NCBI RefSeq assembly: GCF_016908395.1
Contig: NZ_JAFBDU010000002.1
Location: 744,001 to 808,000 of the forward strand
Length of the DNA: 64,000 nucleotides
Reading direction: 5' to 3'
Source: Metabacillus crassostreae
GTDB lineage: Bacteria > Bacillota > Bacilli > Bacillales > Bacillaceae
Made by a program: the position numbers and the translations under genes. The notes under the pieces were generated by a model that worked only from the letters and a program-made list of their open reading frames with translations, had not been told where the DNA came from and made no database searches. Below, in pieces: positions 25,769-34,890 of this stretch; within the stretch, counting starts at the first letter, position 1; every line of letters starts with the position of its first letter.

Positions 25769-27994
25769 TTACTTGCCTACTAAATAAAAGACTTCAGATT
25801 GATAATCTCCTCCGCGTTTTGCAAATGACCCATTTGCTCCATTAAATTCCGTCGGTAAAGGCAATCCGCGATACATTAATTCATCGCCATAGAAGCTCTC
25901 TTTTTCTCCATTTATTTCATAAAGTAAGTTCTTTTCTAGTCCTTTTAAAAGAAGTACTTGTTCTTTCTTTGGATTTGCATCTGCAAGTACTTTGTACCAC
26001 CCAACCAATGCCTCTTTTTTATCCTTTGAAGTAATCATCCACGCAGTTTCATTGTTTTCAAACGGACTTTTTAGTCTAATGAAATCTCCATCTCTAATCA
26101 GTTTTCGATGCTTCTTATAAAATTGAACTTGCTTCTTAATGACACTTCTTTCTTCATCACTTAATTCGAGAGGATTTAATTCATAACCAAATGTTCCGAA
26201 GTATGCTGTATTCGCTCTTGTCTCAATTGGAGTGTTGCGTAATGTTTGATGGCTTGGTACAGCTGAAACATGTGAACCCATACTATAGATTGGATACACT
26301 AATGAAGTTCCATACTGGATTTTTAATCGTTCAACTGCATCTGTATCATCACTTGTCCAGGCTTGTGGTGCATAATAGAACATACCTGGATCAAAACGAC
26401 CACCACCACCTGCACATGATTCAAATAGAACATCTGGGAATTCCTCAGTTAGCTTCTCATATAGAGAATACACCCCTAAAATATAACGATGGAAAAACTC
26501 TCCTTGTTGATCTTGACTAAGTGCTTGTGAAAAAGCATCCGTAATGTTTCGGTTCATATCCCACTTTATATAAGAGAGCTTTGTTTTTTTAATAATACCA
26601 GCCATCTTTTCATATATAAAATCTACTACTTCATGTCTAGAAAAATCTAAAACTAATTGATTTCGACCAAGAGTCAAATGCTCTCCTTGTCTACCAACAA
26701 CCCAGTCAGGATGATCATTATATAATTGACTAATTGGATTAATCATTTCAGGCTCAAACCACAAACCGAATTTCATATTTAGTAAATCAATTTTATCTGA
26801 TAATGATTCTAGTCCATTTGGTAATTTAGCTTTGTTTTCAAACCAATCACCAAGTGATGAGGTATCATCATTTCTAGTTCCAAACCAGCCATCATCTAAT
26901 ACAAATAACTCAATTCCTAACTCTTTAGCACTTTTTGCTATATTCACTAGCTTTTCTTCATCAAAATCAAAGTAAGTTGCTTCCCAGTTATTTATTAAAA
27001 CAGGTCTTTCCTCAGTTTTCCACGGATCGCGAATTAAGTGATTTCGATATAAATCATGGAATGCTTTACTCATTCCATTTAACCCTTTATCTGAATACAC
27101 CATTACTACTTCAGGAGCTTGAAAGCTCTCTTGCTCTGAAAGCTTCCATTTGAATTGATGTGGATGTATTCCCATCATCACTCTTGATGTTTGATAATGA
27201 TCAACCTGGACTTGAGCTAAAAAGTTGCTACTATAAACAAAATTAAATCCATACACTTCATTTTCATGCTCTGTTGTTTGTTTTCCTTTTAATGCAATAA
27301 ACGGATTATCATGATGTGAACTTGCTCCTCTAATACTAGAAATCGATTGAATTCCTTGAACGAGCTGACGTTCTTTAATATGTCGCTCCCTTGACCAAGT
27401 TCCTGATAAATGAATCATAGAATAATCATCATCAGGTAAATCAATAGAGGCACTCATTAACTTTTTAATAAAGATTTGGTCATCACCGATATTTTGCATT
27501 TTCACATTTCTTGTTATTACTGGATAGTGATGAAAAATTGTATATGATAAATAAACCTTCGTCATTATCGTTTTATCTACTAATGTTATTGTCAGAGTTG
27601 TTGCTTCTTCTTCATTAGCATAAGTTGCTGGAAGTCCCTTCAATTTAGGCTTCCCATTCGTCACTTCATACCCTTGGTAGATAAATTCATTTCCAATTCG
27701 ACCATCACGTGTTTCAACTTCAATTGCAGCTTCTCGAAAATCTCCTTTTCCTGCAACAGGAAACTCTTGTCTTGTTGTTTCTAGTGAAAATGCCGGATCT
27801 TCTTTGTAATAATGACAACTAGCTGGAGTTGGAATATGGTTAACCTGAAAATGAGAAAAATCCTCTCGATGTCTAATTGCCTTACCATAATATAACTGAC
27901 CTAAGCTGCCATTTTTCAAAACATGAAACAGATAACTTATTTCTCCATTTGTTAAATGAAATTGTTTCTTTTCTTCATTAATATATAAATACAC
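25769..27994 (-). CDS. GH36 alpha-galactosidase
   Basis: The frame opens at 28108, but GTG 27994 with AAAGGAG nine bases upstream is the better start, giving 741 residues, the normal length for Bacillus GH36. The N-terminal beta-supersandwich is followed by a TIM barrel with VLDDGWFGTRNDD, the nucleophile Asp in IKWDMNRNIT, GRFDPGM after the ESCAGGGG loop, and the acid Asp in TSDDTDAVERL. It removes terminal alpha-1,6-galactose from raffinose, melibiose and similar sugars inside the cell, as there is no signal peptide. lacZ lies just upstream, with a terminator hairpin in between. Confidence 0.92.
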   Translation of the reverse strand: MYLYINEEKKQFHLTNGEISYLFHVLKNGSLGQLYYGKAIRHREDFSHFQVNHIPTPASCHYYKEDPAFSLETTRQEFPVAGKGDFREAAIEVETRDGRIGNEFIYQGYEVTNGKPKLKGLPATYANEEEATTLTITLVDKTIMTKVYLSYTIFHHYPVITRNVKMQNIGDDQIFIKKLMSASIDLPDDDYSMIHLSGTWSRERHIKERQLVQGIQSISSIRGASSHHDNPFIALKGKQTTEHENEVYGFNFVYSSNFLAQVQVDHYQTSRVMMGIHPHQFKWKLSEQESFQAPEVVMVYSDKGLNGMSKAFHDLYRNHLIRDPWKTEERPVLINNWEATYFDFDEEKLVNIAKSAKELGIELFVLDDGWFGTRNDDTSSLGDWFENKAKLPNGLESLSDKIDLLNMKFGLWFEPEMINPISQLYNDHPDWVVGRQGEHLTLGRNQLVLDFSRHEVVDFIYEKMAGIIKKTKLSYIKWDMNRNITDAFSQALSQDQQGEFFHRYILGVYSLYEKLTEEFPDVLFESCAGGGGRFDPGMFYYAPQAWTSDDTDAVERLKIQYGTSLVYPIYSMGSHVSAVPSHQTLRNTPIETRANTAYFGTFGYELNPLELSDEERSVIKKQVQFYKKHRKLIRDGDFIRLKSPFENNETAWMITSKDKKEALVGWYKVLADANPKKEQVLLLKGLEKNLLYEINGEKESFYGDELMYRGLPLPTEFNGANGSFAKRGGDYQSEVFYLVGK

Positions 27995-28040
27995 TTTATC
28001 CAGCTCCTTTGACGATCTGTTTCTTTCACTAACAAAAAAT

Positions 28041-28069
28041 AAAGAGCTTGAACAAACCAAGCTCTTTTT
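28041..28069. terminator. Hairpin between lacZ and the GH36 gene
   Basis: A stem AAGAGCTTG / CAAGCTCTT with a seven-base loop and T-runs on both strands, only ~50 bases before the GH36 start. Either partial read-through feeds GH36, or this hairpin lowers its expression relative to the importer and lacZ. Confidence 0.75.
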
Positions 28070-28094
28070 TGAATTTGACAAACTTTTTAAATAA

Positions 28095-31000
28095 TTAACA
28101 ATTAACACGTTGGATTAAAAACTCAAACTCCATGTCCTCATTCGCTTTAAGCAAATGCTCATCATGTACTGGTGCACCCCAGCTATCATCGCCACCAACA
28201 CCCATTTGCTTTCCTGCTACAGTTATTACTGTGTAATGAACATTTGGTAACTCATAATGATGAGTAGCATTTTCTAATTCAAAGGCTGTGTAAGGTGAAA
28301 CATTACACTCAACTGGATCTCCAACAGATGATACTTTAATTCCATCTCCATACTTGCTTGTAACACTTAATTGACGGACACCTGTACGATTTCCTGATTC
28401 TTGTGGATTCAAGTAGCTCGATAGGTTATCTTCGACAGTATTCTTAAAGATACCAAGACGCGCTCCCATCGAACGATCAGAATAATTTTCTTCAGGTCCC
28501 ATTGCATACCACTCTAGCTGATCATATTTTGCTGGAACTTTAAAGGATAGCGCAAAGATCGGTAATTGTGGTAACTCTTCTGCACCATAATAAGATGATT
28601 TAACATGTATGCTTCCATCAGAGGTAACTGTATAATTCGTTTTCACCTCTAATTTTGCAGATATAGAAAATTTATAGGTAAATATAACCTGTACTTTATT
28701 TCCTTCTTGCTTTAATTCAATATTTGTACATTTTCTAGCTAAACTTGCAGCATACCAGCTTCCTGAGTTAAAAGTTTGAGCATAGCCACGATCATTATCA
28801 GTCGTTGCTCTCCAAAATAGTGGTGCAGGTGGATATGCGATCATTTCTTTGCCTGAATAGTTAACAGAAACTAAGCTACCTACTTGCTTTGAAAACATAA
28901 TCGTAAAGTCTCTACCATGTACTCCAATGTTTACATCACCTTCAACAACTCTAAATTGTTCACTAGATGAAGTGATAGGATTTTCTTCTTTTTGTTTTTC
29001 CATAATAAACTGACCGAAAGCAACCTCATGTCCAGATTGTGCCCATAGAGTATTTTCCTGCAATTTAAGTGCAGCATGTAAGCAAAATTCACCAGAGTTT
29101 TGTAATACCTTTTCTGGTAATTCAAATTCAACTCTCTCTTTACATTGAGGCTTAACAACGACATTACTTCTATTTTGATAAATTTCTTTTCCATCAAGCA
29201 ACAATTTATACTCTAAATAATAATCTGATGTATCAATAAAAAGATTATCATTGGTTATCGTCACACCAGTTTGATCTACATTAAGCTTTACATTTTGATA
29301 TAAGTATTTCACTTCCTGCATTTTTGGCGAAACCTCTCGATTCGCATAAACAATTCCATTCGTACAGAAGCCATAATCTGTTGGTCGATCCTCAAAATCT
29401 CCACCATATGCTAGAAACTCTTTACCATAACGATCTTCTTTTATAAGTGATTGATCAATATAATCCCAAATAAATCCACCTTGATACATTGGGTATTTAT
29501 CTTCAAGTTCAGTGTAATAATTCATTCCACCTAAAGAGTTCCCCATTGCATGCATATATTCACAACTTAAATAAGGCTTTTCAGGATTTTCAGTTAAGTA
29601 CTTTTCTATATCAGCCGGCTTAGCATACATTCTACTTTCCATGTCACTTGTGTCATTATAGTTTCGGTCATAAAACACTCCTTCATAATGCACAAGGCGA
29701 CTATCATCAACTGATTTAAAGTACTTTGTCACATTCAAAATTACTTCTCCAGCATATGATTCATTTCCACAAGACCATATCAAAATAGATGGATGGTTTT
29801 TATCTCTTTCAAACATAGATATAGCACGATCTAGAACAATATCCTGCCACTCTGGCTTATTACCTGGAATATTCCAAGAAGGCTCAACAGCACCCATCTT
29901 TTGCCATGAACCATGTGTTTCTAGGTTCATTTCATCTATCACATAAACTCCATATTCATCACATAATTCATACCAATAGCTTTGATTTGGATAATGTGAT
30001 GTACGAACAGCATTAATATTGTTTTGCTTCAATGTTTTAATATCCCATAGCATATCTTCTCTAGAAATCGTACGTCCGCTTCGATAATTGAATTCATGAC
30101 GATTGACACCTTTGAAAACAATACGTTTACCGTTTAATTTCATGATCTTATCTACCATTTCAAATCTTCTGAAACCAACCTTTTGTGGAATAACCTCTAC
30201 TAATTCACCAGATTCATTGAATAATTGGATATATAATTGATAAAGTGTAGGCTCTTCTGCACTCCAAAGCTTTGGTTTGTTAACTGTCATAGAGAAGCTA
30301 GATTCTTCCCCTTCAATTGAAGCTGTTGCAGATTCTATCAACTTTCCTTTATGATCAAATAATTCTGCAACCACTTTAGATCCACTATTTGCTAACAATA
30401 ATTTCAGATCAGCTTTAAGTGTCCCATTCGTAAATGTTTCATCTAATGTTGCTTTTACATTCGCATCATATACGTGAATCTCTGGAACAGTATATAGGTA
30501 TACATCTCTAAAAATCCCTGAAAAACGCCAGAAATCTTGATCCTCAAGCCAGCTGCCTGTGCTTCTTTGATACACTTCCACCGCTAATTTATTTTCTCCT
30601 TCCTTTAGAAAAGGAGTAAGCTCAAACTCTGCTGGTGTAAAGCTATCCTCACTATAGCCAATAAATTGACCATTTAGCCAAACATAAAATGCTGATTCAA
30701 CACCTTGAAAAGATATAAAAACAGGCTTTTCCTTCATATTTTCAGGAACGTTGAAATACTTTACATAACTTCCAACAGGATTATGATCAGTAGGAATTTC
30801 AGGTGGACGGATATCATTATGACCATCCCAAGGATACATAGTATTCGCATATTGTGGTTTGCCATGACCCTGTAATTGAATATGTCCAGGAACACGAATA
30901 TCACCCCAGCCAGCACAATTAAAGTCTTCTTGATAAAAAGACTCTGGTCGATTTGCAGGATTAATCGCATAATTAAATTTCCATTGTCCATTCAAGTCAT

Positions 31001-31142
31001 ATCGCATTTTCATAGAAGAAGCTGACTTTGCCTCCGCTAAAGTTTCATAATAAAAGTGATCTGAATGTGCAGGAAGACGGTTTACTGCAAACACATTCAC
31101 GTCTGTTAGCCAATCAGTAGTTGGATTAAGGTTAGTTGTCAT
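28095..31142 (-). CDS. lacZ: GH2 beta-galactosidase
   Basis: 1015 residues from ATG 31142 (1022 from an upstream ATG; a TTG one codon before is also possible, since GAGGA lies at 31152). The full LacZ architecture is present: sugar-binding jelly roll (~45-220), immunoglobulin-like domain, TIM barrel (~330-620) with GVNRHEFNYRSGR, acid/base Glu in ILIWSCGNES and nucleophile Glu in LSCEYMHAMGNS, then the second Ig-like and Bgal_small_N domains ending near MGVGGDDSWG. It hydrolyses lactose or other beta-galactosides in the cytoplasm. Its presence in an alpha-galactoside cluster suggests mixed galactoside use. Confidence 0.93.
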   Translation of the reverse strand: MTTNLNPTTDWLTDVNVFAVNRLPAHSDHFYYETLAEAKSASSMKMRYDLNGQWKFNYAINPANRPESFYQEDFNCAGWGDIRVPGHIQLQGHGKPQYANTMYPWDGHNDIRPPEIPTDHNPVGSYVKYFNVPENMKEKPVFISFQGVESAFYVWLNGQFIGYSEDSFTPAEFELTPFLKEGENKLAVEVYQRSTGSWLEDQDFWRFSGIFRDVYLYTVPEIHVYDANVKATLDETFTNGTLKADLKLLLANSGSKVVAELFDHKGKLIESATASIEGEESSFSMTVNKPKLWSAEEPTLYQLYIQLFNESGELVEVIPQKVGFRRFEMVDKIMKLNGKRIVFKGVNRHEFNYRSGRTISREDMLWDIKTLKQNNINAVRTSHYPNQSYWYELCDEYGVYVIDEMNLETHGSWQKMGAVEPSWNIPGNKPEWQDIVLDRAISMFERDKNHPSILIWSCGNESYAGEVILNVTKYFKSVDDSRLVHYEGVFYDRNYNDTSDMESRMYAKPADIEKYLTENPEKPYLSCEYMHAMGNSLGGMNYYTELEDKYPMYQGGFIWDYIDQSLIKEDRYGKEFLAYGGDFEDRPTDYGFCTNGIVYANREVSPKMQEVKYLYQNVKLNVDQTGVTITNDNLFIDTSDYYLEYKLLLDGKEIYQNRSNVVVKPQCKERVEFELPEKVLQNSGEFCLHAALKLQENTLWAQSGHEVAFGQFIMEKQKEENPITSSSEQFRVVEGDVNIGVHGRDFTIMFSKQVGSLVSVNYSGKEMIAYPPAPLFWRATTDNDRGYAQTFNSGSWYAASLARKCTNIELKQEGNKVQVIFTYKFSISAKLEVKTNYTVTSDGSIHVKSSYYGAEELPQLPIFALSFKVPAKYDQLEWYAMGPEENYSDRSMGARLGIFKNTVEDNLSSYLNPQESGNRTGVRQLSVTSKYGDGIKVSSVGDPVECNVSPYTAFELENATHHYELPNVHYTVITVAGKQMGVGGDDSWGAPVHDEHLLKANEDMEFEFLIQRVNC

Positions 31143-31223
31143 CAAGATCACGCTTCCTCTCATTTTGTTCTGGGTTAATAAATTTTAAAATCAAGTTCGT
31201 AATTCCTTATTAATTGAAGAAAC

Positions 31224-31285
31224 GAGGACCTACAGTTTTTAGATACCTTTGTCGTGTAAATGTATCTTTCAGGCTGATGATCCTC
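31224..31285. other. Intercistronic imperfect stem-loop before lacZ
   Basis: Outer arms GAGGA / TCCTC and inner arms AGATAC / GTATCT frame a loop between the permease stop (31327) and lacZ. There is no clear T-run, so mRNA processing or stability is more likely than full termination. Confidence 0.45.
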
Positions 31286-31326
31286 AGATTATGGTTTTAC
31301 TATTTTATAAAATCCTATTATATTTA

Positions 31327-32151
31327 TTACTTCACTGATCCCATCATTCCTGCAACGAAATGCTTTTGCATAATGAAGAAAATAATAGCTGCTGGTAAAG
31401 TAGCAATAACGATCGCAGTCATAATAATTCCAAAATCAGGTGCATAGCTTGACCCTAGATTTGAAATAAGCAACGGAATCGTTTGATTTTCTGGAGATTG
31501 TAATACAACTAAAGGCCATAAATAATTGTTCCAGCTAGCCATAAAAGTAATAATAGCTGCTGCTGCATACGTTGTTTTCATTGTAGGTACATAAATTCTA
31601 AAGAATACTCCTAATTCACTTAACCCATCAATTCTCCCAGCTTCAAGAATATCCTTTGGAAACATCTTTGTACTTTGACGGAAGAAAAAGATAAGAAATG
31701 CTGTTGTTAATGTTGGTAAAACTGCAGATGTTAACGTATCTATTCCAATGAATGGAGCAACAGCTGAGATTTTCCCAAACATACGGAATAAAGGTACCAT
31801 AAGTGCTGCAAAAGGAATCATCATTGAAATTAACAAAATGTTAAATACAACATCTTTCGCTTTACTTCTAAATACTTCAAATCCATAGCCTGCTAATGAA
31901 GCAATTAATAATGATAAAACTGTAGTAGATATAGAAATTTTTGCTGAATTTATTAAAGCTGGAACGATATCAACAGTATCTAAAAGATTATTAAAGTTCT
32001 CTAAAAAATGACTTCCTGGTAGCAATCTACCCTTCGTTACATCTACTGATTTATTCGTTGCCGATATAATCATCCATAAAAACGGAAAGATAGATATAAT
32101 GCTAGCAATTATCAATACAGCATAAGCAAATATTCGTCTCACTTTATGCAT
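31327..32151 (-). CDS. Sugar ABC transporter permease (MsmG/AraQ-type)
   Basis: The frame opens at 32196, but ATG 32151 follows AGGTGA and gives 274 residues, normal for this family. It has six predicted membrane helices. The coupling EAA motif reads ILEAGRIDGLSELGVFFRIYVP near residue 170. It overlaps the preceding permease gene by 8 bases. It works with that permease and the binding protein at 33225 as a CUT1 importer. The ATPase is not encoded here; an MsmX-type shared ATPase is expected elsewhere. Confidence 0.9.
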   Translation of the reverse strand: MHKVRRIFAYAVLIIASIISIFPFLWMIISATNKSVDVTKGRLLPGSHFLENFNNLLDTVDIVPALINSAKISISTTVLSLLIASLAGYGFEVFRSKAKDVVFNILLISMMIPFAALMVPLFRMFGKISAVAPFIGIDTLTSAVLPTLTTAFLIFFFRQSTKMFPKDILEAGRIDGLSELGVFFRIYVPTMKTTYAAAAIITFMASWNNYLWPLVVLQSPENQTIPLLISNLGSSYAPDFGIIMTAIVIATLPAAIIFFIMQKHFVAGMMGSVK

Positions 32152-33064
32152 TTTTATCACCTGCCACTTTAAACTGAATAATTGAGAAGATAACAATCAT
32201 AATTACGATTGCATAAGAAACCGTCGCCGCATAACCAAAGTCTGGTGTGTATTTAAATGAAAGATTATAAATATATTGTGAAATCGTCATTGTTGAATTA
32301 CCAGGACCACCTTTGGTTATATTCATTACCTCATCAAATAGCTGTAATGTACCAATTGTTGAAGTAATCGATGTAAAGAGGATGATAGGTTTTAACATCG
32401 GAATTGTAATTTTAAAGAATTGTTGAAAAGCAGATGCCCCATCAATTTTCGCAGCTTCATATATAGAGTGATCGATATTTTGAAGAGAAGATAGATAGAA
32501 AATCATATTATAACCAGTCCAGCGCCATGTAATTGCAATAACAATCGTCATTTTTGCCCAAAATGGATCTGTTAACCATTGAACTGGCTCTGCAATAAAT
32601 GCAAACTTCATTAACATCATATTCACAATTCCGTCAGTTCCAAATAAATATTTGAATATAACAGAATAAGCAACTAGTGATGTTACACAAGGTAAAAAGA
32701 TAGCTGTACGGAAAAAACCTTTAAATTTCAATCGTTTATCATTTAGTAAAACAGATAAAAATAATGCCAAAAGTATCATTACAGGAACTTGAATCATTAA
32801 ATAAATGACAGTATTTTTAACTGCTGTAATAAATGTAGGATCTTTAAATAAACGAGCATAGTTATCTAGTCCAGTAAACGTTAAGTTTGTTCCAGTACCA
32901 GATTGAAAGGACATAATAAGTGCCTGTATCATCGGATAAAAATAAAATAAACAAATCATGATCGTTGCGATTGTAATGAAAGACCAACCAATAATTACGT
33001 TTGCATTTATTTTCTTTCTTGGCTTTTGTTGCGGTATATGGTCATTTGTTTTTGCCTGGATCAA
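32144..33064 (-). CDS. Sugar ABC transporter permease (MsmF-type)
   Basis: 306 residues with six or seven membrane helices. The EAA loop is IYEAAKIDGASAFQQFFKITIPMLKP near residue 210. Translation starts at TTG 33064, with AAGGAG ten bases upstream. It is the first permease of the pair. Gene order (binding protein, F, G) is that of msm/raf-type alpha-galactoside importers. Confidence 0.9.
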   Translation of the reverse strand: MIQAKTNDHIPQQKPRKKINANVIIGWSFITIATIMICLFYFYPMIQALIMSFQSGTGTNLTFTGLDNYARLFKDPTFITAVKNTVIYLMIQVPVMILLALFLSVLLNDKRLKFKGFFRTAIFLPCVTSLVAYSVIFKYLFGTDGIVNMMLMKFAFIAEPVQWLTDPFWAKMTIVIAITWRWTGYNMIFYLSSLQNIDHSIYEAAKIDGASAFQQFFKITIPMLKPIILFTSITSTIGTLQLFDEVMNITKGGPGNSTMTISQYIYNLSFKYTPDFGYAATVSYAIVIMIVIFSIIQFKVAGDKNA

Positions 33065-33097
33065 ATCAAGTCAACTCCTTAACTTGTCAATATAATG

Positions 33098-33175
33098 TAA
33101 GAGCCTCAGAAAACCTCACCATGCTTCGGATTAAAAATCCATATAACAGAAGCAGGAGAGTTTCCGAGGCTTTTA
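33098..33175. other. Long imperfect stem-loop between binding-protein and permease genes
   Basis: Arms TAAGAGCCTCAGAAAACCTC and GAGAGTTTCCGAGGCTTTTA, with an inner GCTTC / GAAGC pair, form a hairpin of roughly 25 bp in the 160-bp gap after the binding-protein stop. Such a structure would protect the upstream message and lower downstream transcription, giving more binding protein than permease. Confidence 0.7.
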
Positions 33176-33224
33176 CTTTCATATCATTTTCTAAAAAAGA
33201 TATGAATAGTATAAATCGAAGATA

Positions 33225-34523
33225 TTATTTAATTTGTGCTTCAGCTTGCGCTTGTGCATCTTCTAGCACTTGATCAATTTCTTTACCTTGAAGGTAGTTC
33301 TGCATTTCAACTACTAAAATATCTTCAACTGCGTACGTATGCAGACCATAGTTTACTTGAGGTATTTCTTCAGTCCATTTCGAGAAGTCAGAAATGATTG
33401 TTTGACCTCCAAAAAATTCATCTGCAGCTTTATATGCTTCACCTTCAGCAGCTGGGATATAAGTTCCAATTGCTCCAATTTCCGTTACTAAATCTTGATA
33501 GAAATCAGCGTTAGAGCCATAAGTTTTTGCTAAGAAATCAACTGCTAATTCTTTACCTGGTACATTTAATACATACCAAGAACTACCACCTAAGTTTGAT
33601 GCATTAACTGAGTTTTCGATTCCTGGAAGTGTTGGTTGTGAAACAACTGACCATTTGCCAGATTGAGAAGCTTCAGCTTTAACAGAAGGAGTAATCCAGT
33701 TACCAGTAGGAACTGTCGCTACATCACCACTATTGAATCCTTCTAGATATTGACTCCAATCAGAATGCGCTTTAAGAATATCTGCGTCTAGCATTTCTTT
33801 ATAAACTTCAAATGCCTTTTTAAGAGCTTCATTTCCAGCGATATTTGGTGTTACACCATCTTCTTTCAAGTACCAAGAACCACTTGATTGAATCATTGTA
33901 CGAATAATTCCAAGATCATTAGGATCAAGTGATAACATGTGTTTGCCTGTTGCTTCTTTTACTTTTTTACCAATCTCGATATATTTATCCCAATCAGCGT
34001 TGTGAAGATCTTCAGCTGAATAGCCAGCTTCTTCTAAATAATCTGTTCTTACGTATAAACCTGTTACACCAGTGTCAAATGGTAAACCATAATTTTCTCC
34101 ATCTAAACTAGTTGGAGCGATTTTATATGAAGCAAAATCTTCTGTGTTAAAAGAACCTGTTAACTTTTCAAAAGAATCTGGATATGCTTGAAGAAAGCTT
34201 TGTGCTCTATAATCTTCAATTAAAACAATATTTGGTAACCCTTTTGTTGTACCAGAGCTTAAACTTGTATTTAATTTTTGAATAATATCAGCTTGTGCAT
34301 TTTCTACTATCTTGATTTCAGCATCAGGATTTTCAGCTTGATATACATCCTTTGCCATGTTCATTGCTTTAATATTGAAGTTTGGATCCCATGCCCAAAT
34401 TGTGATTGAATCTGATTCAGATGAACTGCTGCTTTTTTCTCCAGTTTCTTTTGTATCTCCACCAGATGAACATGCAGCCAACAGCATAATGCTAGCTAAA
34501 AACAACACTAAAAGCTTTTTCAT
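33225..34523 (-). CDS. Sugar-binding lipoprotein of CUT1 importer (probable alpha-galactosides)
   Basis: 432 residues. A signal peptide with lipobox LLAAC (Cys18) is followed by a Ser/Glu-rich linker. The fold is the family 1 solute-binding protein: ITIWAWDPNFNIKAM, then IVLIEDYRAQSFLQAYPDSF, and SGDVATVPTGNWITPSV in the second lobe. It delivers oligosaccharide to the permeases downstream. Raffinose-family specificity is inferred from the linked alpha-galactosidase and beta-fructosidase. A cre site lies 31 bases upstream of the start. Confidence 0.88.
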   Translation of the reverse strand: MKKLLVLFLASIMLLAACSSGGDTKETGEKSSSSSESDSITIWAWDPNFNIKAMNMAKDVYQAENPDAEIKIVENAQADIIQKLNTSLSSGTTKGLPNIVLIEDYRAQSFLQAYPDSFEKLTGSFNTEDFASYKIAPTSLDGENYGLPFDTGVTGLYVRTDYLEEAGYSAEDLHNADWDKYIEIGKKVKEATGKHMLSLDPNDLGIIRTMIQSSGSWYLKEDGVTPNIAGNEALKKAFEVYKEMLDADILKAHSDWSQYLEGFNSGDVATVPTGNWITPSVKAEASQSGKWSVVSQPTLPGIENSVNASNLGGSSWYVLNVPGKELAVDFLAKTYGSNADFYQDLVTEIGAIGTYIPAAEGEAYKAADEFFGGQTIISDFSKWTEEIPQVNYGLHTYAVEDILVVEMQNYLQGKEIDQVLEDAQAQAEAQIK

Positions 34524-34553
34524 ACGTAAACCCCCATTTGTTTTTTATATTCT

Positions 34554-34567
34554 TGTAAGCGTTATCT
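34554..34567. promoter_or_regulatory. cre site (CcpA) upstream of the sugar-binding protein
   Basis: TGTAAGCGTTATCT matches the cre consensus TGWAANCGNTNWCA at 13 of 14 positions. It lies 31-44 bases upstream of the start codon, so glucose repression of the importer-lacZ operon is likely. Confidence 0.7.
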
Positions 34568-34813
34568 CTCTTACAACTTCTATGATAGCACCTCTAAAGC
34601 AGGTGCTGTTATGACGATATTTTCATAAACTTGTGTTTTCTTCGCATGATGTATACGCTTTCTTTTAATCAAATTTGTACTTTTTTCAGAAACTAGTATT
34701 TATTTATGATTAAATTCCTAGAGAGTATTGTTTTAATGCTCTTTTCTTAAGATTTTTAAAACAACAAGTTTACGAAAATAACCTTCACGCCTATTATGTT
34801 CTAAAAATAATAA

Positions 34814-34847
34814 CAGCATACCAAATCTATATAGATTTGGTATGCTG
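34814..34847. terminator. Perfect inverted repeat after the YesM/YesN-type genes
   Basis: Fifteen-base arms, CAGCATACCAAATCT and its complement, around ATAT. On the minus strand it is followed by TTATTATTTTT. It would end the kinase-regulator message before the importer operon starts. Confidence 0.75.
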
Positions 34848-34890
34848 ATTATTGGTATTTGTATGATTACATATTTTTCAAACATCATTC

